Shown piece after piece: positions 52,034 through 60,345 of a stretch of DNA of 64,000 nt. The notes under the pieces are model-generated. The model was given only the letters and a program-made list of their open reading frames with translations, searched no databases and was not told where the DNA came from. Where the stretch lies: contig CAWDNS010000001.1 in assembly GCA_963803775.1 (NCBI GenBank), positions 558,001 to 622,000 of the forward strand. The letters are read 5' to 3'. Source of the stretch: JABCZH01 sp963803775. GTDB lineage: Bacteria; Acidobacteriota; Terriglobia; Terriglobales; Acidobacteriaceae. Both the position numbers and the translations under genes were made by a program. The stretch's first letter is position 1; the number at the start of each line of letters is the position of its first letter.

Positions 52034-52825
52034 TCAGGCTCCAGCAGCCTTGGCGGCCGCTTTCTCTGGCTCCGGTTGCTTCTCCAGCTGCAGATATCCG
52101 AAGAGTTTGGTTTCCAACATCCGCGGATTCATGCCTTCGAGGATGGAGATCACTCCTTCCAGGGTCATTTCCCTAAGGACCTGCTCGTCACGGCTTTTGA
52201 TTTTCAACTTGCCCGACGAGGGCAGGAATAGGAGATTGGCGGATCCGACGCCGTAGATGGTTGCCACGAAGGCGACGGCAATGCCCCGGCCTACTTCGTC
52301 GATGTTTTGCAGATGCTGCATAACCTGGATCAAGCCAAGGACCGCGCCGATAATGCCGATAGTTGGGGCAAAGCCGCCAGCGGATTCGAACACCTGAGCA
52401 ATTTTCTCCGAGTGTTCGGCCTGGTTGTCGAGTTCCAGTTCCATCATCTTGCGCAGTTCCTGCGGTTCGGTGCCATCTACGGCCAGCATCAGAGTTTTCT
52501 TCAGGAATGGATCGGTAATGTTCTGTAGTTCGGAGTCGAGAGAAACGATCCCATCCTTGCGGGCGCGCTGGGCATAGCCCACCAACTCCTGCACCAGTTT
52601 CTTGGGATCGTCACCGCGATCCAAGAACACATGGATCAGATTCTTGAAAGCCTGCAGCACGACGGACAGTGGGAACTGGACCATAACTGCGCCAATAGTG
52701 CCGCCAAACACGATGATGGCCGCAGTCGGCTGCAGTACCTGCGCGATCTTGCCGCCTTCGATCAAAAGACCGGCCACAATCCCGCCCACGGCAAGAAAAA
52801 TTCCGACAAACGTACTCTTATCCAC
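52034..52825 (-). CDS. Second flagellar stator protein, MotA/MotC/PomA-like
   Basis: The 263-residue protein has four membrane segments. Features are LIEGGKIAQVLQPTAAIIVF, GGTIGAVMVQFP, YAQRARKDGIVSLDSEL (cytoplasmic charged loop), SAGGFAPTIGIIGAVLGLIQ with the channel proline, and VGSANLLFLPSSGKLKIKS with the second. It belongs to the shorter MotC/MotP/PomA type rather than the E. coli MotA type. It overlaps the end of flbD by 8 bp and precedes its MotB partner by 6 bp, so flbD, motA and motB of this set are co-expressed. Confidence 0.93.
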   Translation of the reverse strand: MDKSTFVGIFLAVGGIVAGLLIEGGKIAQVLQPTAAIIVFGGTIGAVMVQFPLSVVLQAFKNLIHVFLDRGDDPKKLVQELVGYAQRARKDGIVSLDSELQNITDPFLKKTLMLAVDGTEPQELRKMMELELDNQAEHSEKIAQVFESAGGFAPTIGIIGAVLGLIQVMQHLQNIDEVGRGIAVAFVATIYGVGSANLLFLPSSGKLKIKSRDEQVLREMTLEGVISILEGMNPRMLETKLFGYLQLEKQPEPEKAAAKAAGA

Positions 52826-53102
52826 GAGACGAGCCCCCTGCTGCCGGGTCGTTGTTCTTGGTCACTTCTGATTGCGTCACTGCGAGGGCGGAATTCGGCT
52901 CGGTTCCGACCGGGAGTAACCCAGCCAGCACAGCACGGCGGAAGGCGATGACTCTGCGCAACACATCGTCCGTGCCCTCCAGTACGACGATCTTCTCGCC
53001 GGTGGTCAGAGTGATGACGGTATCGGGCGCGTTCTCAATGAACTTGATCAGGTCCGAGTTGATGGTCAATGCGTGGCTGTTCAATCGGGTGAGACGTATC
53101 AT
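52818..53102 (-). CDS. flbD: FlbD-family flagellar protein
   Basis: This 94-residue protein is of the short FlbD family: MIRLTRLNSHALTINSDLIK, FIENAPDTVITLTTGEKIVV and EGTDDVLRRVIAFRRAVL. The last 25 residues are a hydrophilic tail. FlbD of this kind (not the Caulobacter NtrC regulator of the same name) is found just before motA in many bacteria, as here; its precise job in motor assembly is not established. It heads the second stator unit, and an unusual 13-bp tandem repeat containing GCCGATTA lies 48 bp upstream. Confidence 0.92.
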   Translation of the reverse strand: MIRLTRLNSHALTINSDLIKFIENAPDTVITLTTGEKIVVLEGTDDVLRRVIAFRRAVLAGLLPVGTEPNSALAVTQSEVTKNNDPAAGGSSRG

Positions 53103-53149
53103 GGGTAAACTTCCATCGCGCGTCGTCCAGTGCTTCCAACGCCGAAAAC

Positions 53150-53175
53150 ATCAATCGGCACTATTAATCGGCACT
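53150..53175 (-). promoter_or_regulatory. Tandem 13-bp repeat with sigma-28-type -10 elements before flbD
   Basis: On the reverse strand AGTGCCGATTAAT (53175-53163) is directly followed by AGTGCCGATTGAT (53162-53150). The first unit is identical to a 13-mer before the flagellin gene (57450-57462). Each unit contains a GCCGATTA/G element. No good -35 is present at the spacing seen elsewhere, so it may be a promoter needing help or a regulator site. Confidence 0.5.
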
Positions 53176-53262
53176 ATGGACGTTGATTCTCTGCATGTCT
53201 GGTGCCGTCCTCAATACCCTTCGTAACCCCGCGACTGCGGTTTCACGTGAAGCATCGATAAG

Positions 53263-54066
53263 CTAACTTCCGGCTGCGCTGCAGGCTTCGACCGTTTCCG
53301 AATTACTTTTCGCCACTGCGGACTTGCACCAGAACACACCGATGCCATCAATGTTCTGCATGGGATCTTCGATCTGGCGGCTTGCCCGGAATTCAAGAAT
53401 CGCCTGCTGGCATCCCTTCAAGGCTCCGTAATCGTCCACGATGACGAAGCCACCGGGCGAAACCTTGTCGTAGAGATTGACCAGTCCGTCCATGGTCGAT
53501 TCGTACATGTCTCCGTCAAGGCGGAGGACTGCCAAACTCTGAATCGGGGCTGTGGGCAGTGTTTCTGAAAACCATCCCTTCAAGAAAACCACCTGGTTGT
53601 CCAGCAGGCCGTACTTGGCAAAATTCGCTTTTACTTCCTCCAGCGATATCGCCAATTCCGTGTAGGTGTGGTGCTTGTCGTTGGCATCAGCGGAGTATTT
53701 GGGATCGGGTTGAGGAAGGCCGCAGAATGAATCGGCTACCCACACACGGCGATCCTCCGCCCCATAGGCTTTGAAAACCGCCCGCGCCATGATGCAGGCT
53801 CCGCCGCGCCACACGCCCGTTTCAATAAAGTCGCCGGGAATGTTGTTAGCGACCACAAATTCGGTGATCTGCCGCAGGTTCGACATGCGGAGCCCACCAA
53901 TCATGCTGTGGGCTTTAGAAGGCCAGTCACGGCCAAGGTCCCTTAGTTTGCTGTCAAAGACTGGTGCCGACCAATAGCTCTGATTGGGGTCTTCGTAGAT
54001 AGTGTTGATGATGCAGCGTTGCATCATGTCGAGATACAGGGTTCGTAATTTGGTTACTTGATCCAT
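53263..54066 (-). CDS. TylF/MycF-family O-methyltransferase
   Basis: This 267-residue protein has GGAG ahead of its ATG. Macrocin O-methyltransferase-like features are GDFIETGVWRGGACIMARAV (SAM loop), VWVADSFCGLPQPD, FLKGWFSETLP, AVLRLDGDMYESTMDGLVNL and GGFVIVDDYGALKGCQQAI, where the Asp residues would bind Mg2+. Family members methylate sugar hydroxyls on glycosylated substrates. It lies 46 bp after a fused glycosyltransferase-methyltransferase gene and near flagellin, so methylation of a flagellin or surface glycan is a plausible role. Confidence 0.9.
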   Translation of the reverse strand: MDQVTKLRTLYLDMMQRCIINTIYEDPNQSYWSAPVFDSKLRDLGRDWPSKAHSMIGGLRMSNLRQITEFVVANNIPGDFIETGVWRGGACIMARAVFKAYGAEDRRVWVADSFCGLPQPDPKYSADANDKHHTYTELAISLEEVKANFAKYGLLDNQVVFLKGWFSETLPTAPIQSLAVLRLDGDMYESTMDGLVNLYDKVSPGGFVIVDDYGALKGCQQAILEFRASRQIEDPMQNIDGIGVFWCKSAVAKSNSETVEACSAAGS

Positions 54067-54112
54067 GTGACACTCCGTCCATCAATTCTGAGCGCGTGAC
54101 GACGACATACAA

Positions 54113-55645
54113 CTAAGGCGCCACTACAGCTTGGGCCGCGACTGCTTGCGTTTTGACCGAAACCACTGGCCCGTGATATGCGCTGCGGTTCGGCCGCTTC
54201 AAATACATCGTGACCTGCTGCTTCTCCGCTTCGGTCAGCAGGCGCTTTCGTAGCACAACCTTTAGCTGGTCGACCGCCCGCGGATGCCGTACCAGGTCTT
54301 CGCCTTTGATCTGCTGTTGGGCCAAAGCCTTACCCACGGGGCTCAAGCCGAGATCGAATTGCGCCACGTCAAAACGCGCCTCGGTCCAACCCATGTACCA
54401 GAACCAGTCGGTGTAATAGAGCCAGCTGCGTTCGTTGAAAGCACGCACGTGGGTGGGATCTTGCCAGGCTCCCCAAGAGAGATCGTAGGGAACGGCGATG
54501 CGGAACAGGCCGCCAACTTTGAGCAGATTCAAACACGAAGTCATGGCCAGTGTGAGGTTGGGAATGTGCTCCAGAACGTCATTGGCGATGATCTCGTCGA
54601 AGAAGTTGTTCTGGAGGGTAACGGTACCGAAGCGCTGCGTTTCCAGTGGTTGTCCGATGGGTAGGTCGCGACTGAAATCGAGGACCATGTCAGGCTCCCA
54701 ATAAGGATCGAAGTCAGTGTTGAAATAGTCCTCTCGCCAGTCCTTACCGCTGCCCATGTTCAGTTTTCGGGGAATTCCCGCGATATCGGTCTGGGCCTTG
54801 AGGCCGGTAGATTGTTGCAGTGCGTTGCTCAAGATGTCTGACTCCTTTCGTTTCGAAAACCATTGAAAGCCTCTCGCCTCCAAGGCTTGCCGCTCAGCCT
54901 CGTTTTGTAGAAGGGAGCAGCAACCATCTACCAAGCGGTCATAAGGAAGGCTCAGGACGGCATCGGATAGGCCTTTTTCTATTTCCGCGTCTTCGGAACC
55001 TTCGGTGACGACTGCCTTGGAGTTGGCGAGGAGATATGAGACCCGAACGATCTCGAAGACTTTCGATTCGTAAAAGTGAATATTGAGGACAATCCTGGCG
55101 CGTGCGATCAGGTCGTCGCGGTCCTTGCCATACACTCCAAATGCGGAGTGGACTTTGACTCCTGCATTCTTGAGCGCATTGAGAATGTGATTACGGCGGT
55201 CATTGAGCGAGCCATAGAACAGGACGTCAATGTCCTGACACGGCAAGGGCGCTATTCTGCTCAACTCGGGCACGTAGCCGATCGGAACATGGACAGGCAC
55301 ATAGGCGCCATTGAATTGTTCCCAGTACGCGATGTTGCGCAGGTCATAATCCCAGACCTGGAGGCGGGTCGCGATTTCGTAATATGCCCGCTTGAGCAGT
55401 GGGCCGCCCAGTTGCTCCAGGTTGTAGATGATGGAGCCCTGAGGGATCGTCTGCATCTGGTCCGGAGCCAGCAGGTGGGCTCCGAGGATCAAGTTTGTCC
55501 AACCAGGGTCGAAGAAGTTCTCTTCTGTCCGCGCCGTATGGCCAAGGCTTCGAAGTGCGGCTTGCAGAGTTTCAGCCAGTTCCCGAAAGGCTTCGGTATG
55601 GAGATATCCCTGCGGCCGGATGACCGTGATCTGAAACTTGTTCAT
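54113..55645 (-). CDS. Glycosyltransferase-like / SAM-methyltransferase fusion
   Basis: This 510-residue protein appears to be two enzymes in one chain. Residues about 1-290 look like a GT-B-type or spore-protein-YkvP-like glycosyltransferase half (IGYVPELSRIAPLPCQDIDV, LFYGSLNDRRNHILNALKNA, ARIVLNIHFYESKVFEIVRV). Residues about 300-480 are a class I methyltransferase (RKLNMGSGKDWREDYFNTDF, IIANDVLEHIPNLTLAMTSC, LLKVGGLFRIAVPYDLSWGA). Such fusions are common in polysaccharide and flagellin-modification loci. It is first in a two-gene reverse unit with the TylF-like enzyme. The acceptor is unknown. Confidence 0.8.
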   Translation of the reverse strand: MNKFQITVIRPQGYLHTEAFRELAETLQAALRSLGHTARTEENFFDPGWTNLILGAHLLAPDQMQTIPQGSIIYNLEQLGGPLLKRAYYEIATRLQVWDYDLRNIAYWEQFNGAYVPVHVPIGYVPELSRIAPLPCQDIDVLFYGSLNDRRNHILNALKNAGVKVHSAFGVYGKDRDDLIARARIVLNIHFYESKVFEIVRVSYLLANSKAVVTEGSEDAEIEKGLSDAVLSLPYDRLVDGCCSLLQNEAERQALEARGFQWFSKRKESDILSNALQQSTGLKAQTDIAGIPRKLNMGSGKDWREDYFNTDFDPYWEPDMVLDFSRDLPIGQPLETQRFGTVTLQNNFFDEIIANDVLEHIPNLTLAMTSCLNLLKVGGLFRIAVPYDLSWGAWQDPTHVRAFNERSWLYYTDWFWYMGWTEARFDVAQFDLGLSPVGKALAQQQIKGEDLVRHPRAVDQLKVVLRKRLLTEAEKQQVTMYLKRPNRSAYHGPVVSVKTQAVAAQAVVAP

Positions 55646-55928
55646 TGAGTTCCTGAATGCGTCCTGTTACCGGGCGAACCGATGTTCGACACGCCGGCCC
55701 GGTTGATCCTTTACCCGCAAATCTCCTGCAATCTCGCTGCCTCATCCGGCTCTAATAGCGGCGCTCTTTTCAGTCGCCCGAAACCCTCGCCCGACCGCCT
55801 AAGAGTGCGGAGAAAAATCTAGAAGCAAAACTGCAGCGGCGAGGGCGCATGGTATTGCAAATGCAGTTCATGGCAACGGAAGGCTGAAGCCAGGCCAAAA
55901 TTCCAATCCTGCCCTAATTTGCGTCCGG

Positions 55929-57290
55929 ATGATGACGATGCCGACGGTTGGTCTCTCGATGATCGTGAAGAATGGGGCGGATGCGCTGCGTCCCTGCCTT
56001 GAGAGTGTGCGTGGGATTGTAAGCCAGATCGTAATTGCGGACACCGGTTCCACCGACGAGACGGTCAAGATCGCCCATGAGTTCGGAGCCACGGTGATTT
56101 CGGTGCCATGGGAAGACCATTTCGCCAAAGCGCGCAATGCCGCTCTGGCACCCATGACAACCGATTGGATTCTGGTGCTCGATGCCGATGAGGAGCTGGA
56201 CCGTGACGCCCGGCGCAAGCTTCCCGCCTTGCTGCAAGCTCCGGATGTGGGTGGATACGTCACCCCCATTCGTAACTACATGGCGAGCCGGTTCAACCGC
56301 GGGTGGGATCGAGTCGGCGTGCCGAATGACTACCGGCATGAGCGTGCCAAGGAAGCGCCGTCATATATCGCGCACGAAAACTGCCGCTTGTTCCGCCGAC
56401 ACCCCAAGATTTACTTCTCCGGGCGAATCCATGAATTGGTGGAGCATCAGATACGGGCGCTGCGGATGAAACTTCAGCCCGCGAACTTCTTAATTCATCA
56501 TTTCGGCCAGTTGGTTGACCATGAGGCGCGAACCCGAAAAAGGGTTTTCTATCGCGACCTGCTGCGCCGGAAGGCGGAGGAAAACCCGGAAGACTTCTCA
56601 GCCTGGACCCAGCTGGGTCTGCACGAGTTCGAATGCTTCAACCAGCCCGAAGAGGCGCTGCGCTGCTTTGATCGGGCCCTGGCGCTGCAACCCGAGGCTC
56701 CGGAGGCGTGGCTTTTCCGAGGGATGGTCTATCTCAATCTGGGGCGATTCGAGGAAGCCCTGGATGCGGCGGACCGCGACCAGCGGACCGGCGGCACAGC
56801 CGCGCTGCGCGAAGACATCCGAGGCGACGCCCTGCACAGTCTGGGACGGTTCAAAGAAGCACGGCTGGCCTACCGCCGGGCAGCCAAGCTCATGGGGCAT
56901 AACCCCATCCTTGAAAGCAAGCTGGGATATACGGAAGTAAAGATGGGCCAGAAGAACAGTGGGCTGGCCAAGCTGCGTCGCGCGGCGCGGGAAGTTCCGG
57001 ACATCTATCCGGTTCACGACCGTCTGATGAAGGGTTGCGTCATGGCCGACAAGTTGGAGGAGGCGGCCGAGACACTGGAAAAATACACGGCTGTCGAAGC
57101 CAATCCTAGGCTGTTTCTGCGGGCTGCAAGTCTGCGAGCAAAGCTCAGTCAGTGGGACCAGAGCCAAAGCCTGCTGTCCCGAGGCTTGCAACTCTTCCCC
57201 GAATCGCCGGAGTTGCAGCAAGCCTCCGCGGAAGTGCTGAGCAAGAAAATGGCGGCTGCTGCGGGGGCCGCTGGTTCGGCAAGGGGATAA
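55929..57290 (+). CDS. Glycosyltransferase family 2 protein with TPR repeats
   Basis: This 453-residue protein has a GT2 domain at about 5-190: VGLSMIVKNGADALRPCLES, IVIADTGSTDETVKIAHEFG, FAKARNAALAPMTTDWILVL and the DxD-like DADEEL. A helical TPR region (about 210-440; WTQLGLHEFECFNQPEEALR, GMVYLNLGRFEEALDAADRD) follows. There is no membrane helix. Three possible ATGs lie within 12 bp (55929, 55932, 55938) and no clear ribosome site separates them. It lies just before the flagellin gene on the same strand and divergent from the methyltransferase pair. The TPR part could bind the protein acceptor, so flagellin glycosylation is the leading guess. Confidence 0.85.
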   Translation: MMTMPTVGLSMIVKNGADALRPCLESVRGIVSQIVIADTGSTDETVKIAHEFGATVISVPWEDHFAKARNAALAPMTTDWILVLDADEELDRDARRKLPALLQAPDVGGYVTPIRNYMASRFNRGWDRVGVPNDYRHERAKEAPSYIAHENCRLFRRHPKIYFSGRIHELVEHQIRALRMKLQPANFLIHHFGQLVDHEARTRKRVFYRDLLRRKAEENPEDFSAWTQLGLHEFECFNQPEEALRCFDRALALQPEAPEAWLFRGMVYLNLGRFEEALDAADRDQRTGGTAALREDIRGDALHSLGRFKEARLAYRRAAKLMGHNPILESKLGYTEVKMGQKNSGLAKLRRAAREVPDIYPVHDRLMKGCVMADKLEEAAETLEKYTAVEANPRLFLRAASLRAKLSQWDQSQSLLSRGLQLFPESPELQQASAEVLSKKMAAAAGAAGSARG

Positions 57291-57449
57291 ACCATGGCTA
57301 GGGCGAGTCGAACATTAGAACAGAATGAGAGGCGTGGCAAAATGCGGCCTCGGTTAGCGAGAAATTCAATGATTTTGATTCCTTTTCGGAAGGCGGTTCA
57401 AAAGTGACTCTCGACCTGATACCGGAGTAACTGAGCCGGCGAGGCGGAG

Positions 57450-57462
57450 AGTGCCGATTAAT
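57450..57462 (+). promoter_or_regulatory. GCCGATTA-type element upstream of flagellin
   Basis: AGTGCCGATTAAT, 90 bp before the flagellin ATG, contains the sigma-28-type -10 sequence GCCGATTA and is identical to one repeat unit before flbD. No TAAA-type -35 is seen at the usual distance. The long leader that follows (about 85 nt) could carry post-transcriptional control. Confidence 0.5.
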
Positions 57463-57551
57463 CCAACCGTCAACCAAACCTCCTGCTCGAACCAGCGAGA
57501 CTGGGCAGTAAAAGTGGCCGTGCAGGCGGAATTCGAAAAGGAGAGTTTTCC

Positions 57552-58382
57552 ATGTCAATCAGCATTTTGAACAACATTCCGTCGCTCGAAGCGCAGAATG
57601 CGCTCAGCATGACCCAGAATAATCTGAATAATACGTTGGAGCAGTTGTCTACTGGCCAACGCATTAACTCTGGCGCAGACGATGCCGCCGGCCTGGCCAT
57701 TGCAAACGGCTTGCAGGCTAACATCACCGCTCTGACACAGTCGGTACAGAACGCATCCGACGGCGTGGGTTTCCTGCAGGTTGCCGATGGCGCCCTGTCG
57801 CAGATCACCACGCTTCTGAACCGTGCAGTCACGCTGGCCACCGAAGCTGCCACCGGCACCGTAAGCGACACACAGCGTGGCGCTCTGGACGCCGAATTCA
57901 CTTCGATCAAGAGTGAAATCGACACCATCGGCGGAAACACTACCTATAACGGTCAGGCAATTTTCACCAACAGCACTCTGACCATCTTCATGAGCGATTC
58001 CACAGCCGCTGGCACGACCAGCGTGACCGTGGGTATGGTGACCGTGGACTCTGGCCATCTCAACGGTGCGTCTCTGACCGCGGACAACTTGACCAGTGCA
58101 GCCAACGCTACTCAAGCGCTGACCGACATCAACTCCGCGATCGCGGACATTGCCGGTCTGCGTGGCGACCTGGGAGCTACTTCGAACCAGCTTCAGTCGG
58201 CCACCGACGTCATGAACGTCCAGATCCAGAACCTAACCAATGCCGAGAGCGGGATCATGTCCGCTGACATTGGGCAGGAGACTTCAAATTTGTCGAAGTA
58301 CAGCATCCTGCAGCAAACTGGCATCGACGCTCTGCAGCAGGCGAATTCAATGCAGCAGAACGTGTTGAAACTGTTCCAATAA
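57552..58382 (+). CDS. fliC: Flagellin
   Basis: This 276-residue protein has AAAGGAG before its ATG. The conserved N-terminal D0/D1 helices (SILNNIPSLEAQNALSMTQN, LEQLSTGQRINSGADDAAGL, AIANGLQANITALTQSVQNA) and C-terminal helices (ATSNQLQSATDVMNVQIQNL, ILQQTGIDALQQANSMQQNV, LKLFQ) are present, with a short variable D2-like middle (about 135-185). It is a short flagellin. It is followed by a strong intrinsic terminator. The neighbouring GT2/TPR glycosyltransferase suggests that the Ser/Thr-rich middle may be glycosylated. Confidence 0.97.
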   Translation: MSISILNNIPSLEAQNALSMTQNNLNNTLEQLSTGQRINSGADDAAGLAIANGLQANITALTQSVQNASDGVGFLQVADGALSQITTLLNRAVTLATEAATGTVSDTQRGALDAEFTSIKSEIDTIGGNTTYNGQAIFTNSTLTIFMSDSTAAGTTSVTVGMVTVDSGHLNGASLTADNLTSAANATQALTDINSAIADIAGLRGDLGATSNQLQSATDVMNVQIQNLTNAESGIMSADIGQETSNLSKYSILQQTGIDALQQANSMQQNVLKLFQ

Positions 58383-58390
58383 CCCTCCAG

Positions 58391-58423
58391 GGGTGGGACT
58401 AAACGGTCCCACCCTCGGTTTTT
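58391..58423 (+). terminator. Intrinsic terminator after flagellin
   Basis: A perfect 9-bp GC-rich stem, GGGTGGGAC (58391-58399) and GTCCCACCC (58406-58414), with a 6-nt loop is followed by TCGGTTTTT. It begins 9 bp past the flagellin stop and separates the abundant flagellin transcript from fliD. Confidence 0.92.
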
Positions 58424-58465
58424 CTCAAAGGGCGATTGGAAGATAAAAGGAGTTTCTGAGAGTCC

Positions 58466-59854
58466 ATGGGAACGGTAAACAACTCATTCAATCTAAGCGA
58501 TATCCTAGGCGCTTTCTCTTCTTCTCAGGGCATTAACGTTCAGGCTGCAGTGGCTTCGGCAATCGCTGCTGAATCCGGTCCTCTCAACCAATGGGAGAAC
58601 GAGCAGTCTGCCTTGCAAAGTCAGACTGGCGATATCAACGTAATCGAAGGCAACCTCACGACCCTGCAAACTGCGCTGAACGCGCTGGGCGATCCCGCTG
58701 GCTCACTGCTGTCGATGGACTCGTCGTCTTCGAACTCAAACGTCGTCACCGCCTCCGTGGCCCCAGGCGCGACTCCGGGAAATCACGTGGTCGTCGTAAA
58801 CAGCGTCGCCACTACCGGTTCGTGGTATTCCGATGAGGTCGCTTCTGGCGATACAGCCTTGACGGATGGGGGATTCACGTTGCAGGTTGGCTCCAACGCA
58901 CCGGTGCAGATCACTTATGGCCCGGACGGAAGCGCCGCCACTCTGAACGATTTGGCAACCTACATTAACGGCCTGGGCGCAGGCGTCAGCGCCAACGTTG
59001 TAAGCGACGGAACCGGCGCACGTCTATCCATTGTGAGTAACAATTCCGGAGCCGCAAACGACGTTACCATCAGTGGTGAGACAGGCCTGAATTTCACGCG
59101 GGCATCCACCGGAGCGGATGCCTCTCTGACGGTCGATGGCATTCCTATCGACAGCCCCACGAACACGGTTACGGGAGTCGTCTCCGGGGTGACATTCAAT
59201 CTGGTAAGTGCAGATCCGGGTGTTCCGGTCAATGTTTCAGCCACCGAGGATGTGAGCACGGCTTCACAGGCGGTGACTGCGTTCGTGAATGCTTACAACG
59301 CCGTCGTCCAAAATGTGAACCAGGAATACACGGTTGGAGCCAATGGTGCGCAAGGACCGCTGGCCGGCGATTCTACTCTCAGCCTACTGCAAGACATGAT
59401 GCTGGGATCGGGCAGTTATTCTGACGGCTCTACCTCTGGCATCGCCACGTTGGCAGACCTTGGCATCACCATGAATAATGACGGTACGCTGACCTTGGAC
59501 ACCGGAACGCTCGACAACGCGATGCAGAGCAATTTCAGCGCTGTGCAGAACTTTTTCCAAGGCACCAACTCCAACGGGTTCGCAAACTCTTTGACCACTC
59601 AACTGAACACCATGACGGACCCCACGAATGGCGCCTTCACGGTGGACTTGCAGAGTATCAGCAGCGAGAATTCGGACCTGCAAAACCAGATCAACGATTT
59701 TCAGGCATATCTGGCGACCCAGACGACTCTGCTCACCAACGAGTATAACCAGGCAGACGCACTGCTACAGCAGTTGCCGATCGAGGAACAGCAAATCAAC
59801 GCCGAGCTTAGCGGCCTAAACGGTTCCAGCAACAATAACAACAGCGGCGGCTAA
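58466..59854 (+). CDS. fliD: Flagellar filament cap protein FliD
   Basis: This 462-residue protein is the hook-associated protein 2 that caps the growing filament and folds flagellin at its tip. The N-terminal part (INVQAAVASAIAAESGPLNQ, WENEQSALQSQTGDINVIEG) and the FliD_C part (ASQAVTAFVNAYNAVVQNVN, GIATLADLGITMNNDGTLTL, DTGTLDNAMQSNFSAVQNFF) are clear, with coiled ends (FQAYLATQTTLLTNEYNQAD). The tail is Asn/Gly-rich. It lies 84 bp after flagellin across a terminator, and fliS begins immediately after its stop codon. Confidence 0.95.
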   Translation: MGTVNNSFNLSDILGAFSSSQGINVQAAVASAIAAESGPLNQWENEQSALQSQTGDINVIEGNLTTLQTALNALGDPAGSLLSMDSSSSNSNVVTASVAPGATPGNHVVVVNSVATTGSWYSDEVASGDTALTDGGFTLQVGSNAPVQITYGPDGSAATLNDLATYINGLGAGVSANVVSDGTGARLSIVSNNSGAANDVTISGETGLNFTRASTGADASLTVDGIPIDSPTNTVTGVVSGVTFNLVSADPGVPVNVSATEDVSTASQAVTAFVNAYNAVVQNVNQEYTVGANGAQGPLAGDSTLSLLQDMMLGSGSYSDGSTSGIATLADLGITMNNDGTLTLDTGTLDNAMQSNFSAVQNFFQGTNSNGFANSLTTQLNTMTDPTNGAFTVDLQSISSENSDLQNQINDFQAYLATQTTLLTNEYNQADALLQQLPIEEQQINAELSGLNGSSNNNNSGG

Positions 59855-60310
59855 ATGAAGCGGACTCCAACCGAGCGGGCTTACATGACCGCCGCAGTAG
59901 AAAATGCCTCCGCGGCCGGACTGGTGATGATCCTCTTCGATCTGCTGGTCAACGATCTGAAGAACGCCATCGCCGCCATGGAGGCACAGGATATTGAGAA
60001 GCGTACCGCTGAACTGAAGCACGGGTTCCTTGTCCTGCAGCAATTGCAGGGGTCCGTTGACATGGAAAACGGTGGGGAAGCGGCCAAACATTTCTGCGGA
60101 TTCTATTCCGCTATTCGTTGCAAAATGCTGGAAGCCCAAATCAAGAAGAGCCCCGACATCCTGAGACGTCAGATTGAGCTGCTGATGGACGTGCGTCAAG
60201 CCTGGCAGCAGGTGTCGACTCCGAAGCCGGTCTCTACGTCTGCGGCCTCGACTACTTCAGCGGCCGGCACAGCCCATGACGAGCAGGCCTCCGCCAGTTG
60301 GACAGCTTGA
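59855..60310 (+). CDS. fliS: Flagellin export chaperone FliS
   Basis: This 151-residue helical protein starts directly after the fliD TAA. The FliS signature includes the N-terminal Tyr-containing segment (RAYMTAAVENASAAGLVMIL, FDLLVNDLKNAIAAMEAQDI) and the central helices (AELKHGFLVLQQLQGSVDME). A Ser/Thr/Ala-rich tail of about 35 residues is extra. It binds the C-terminus of flagellin in the cytoplasm to prevent early assembly. It ends the fliD-fliS unit and converges with flgL. Confidence 0.93.
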   Translation: MKRTPTERAYMTAAVENASAAGLVMILFDLLVNDLKNAIAAMEAQDIEKRTAELKHGFLVLQQLQGSVDMENGGEAAKHFCGFYSAIRCKMLEAQIKKSPDILRRQIELLMDVRQAWQQVSTPKPVSTSAASTTSAAGTAHDEQASASWTA

Positions 60311-60345
60311 TTTGTTGATCACTTCTACGCCGCTAATCCGGGCTC

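Noticed and set aside
57340..57551. Possible sigma-54 promoter (TGGCA-N-GC type) before flagellin
   Set aside because: The GG and GC dinucleotides are not 10 bases apart in any candidate, so the -24/-12 pattern is not met.
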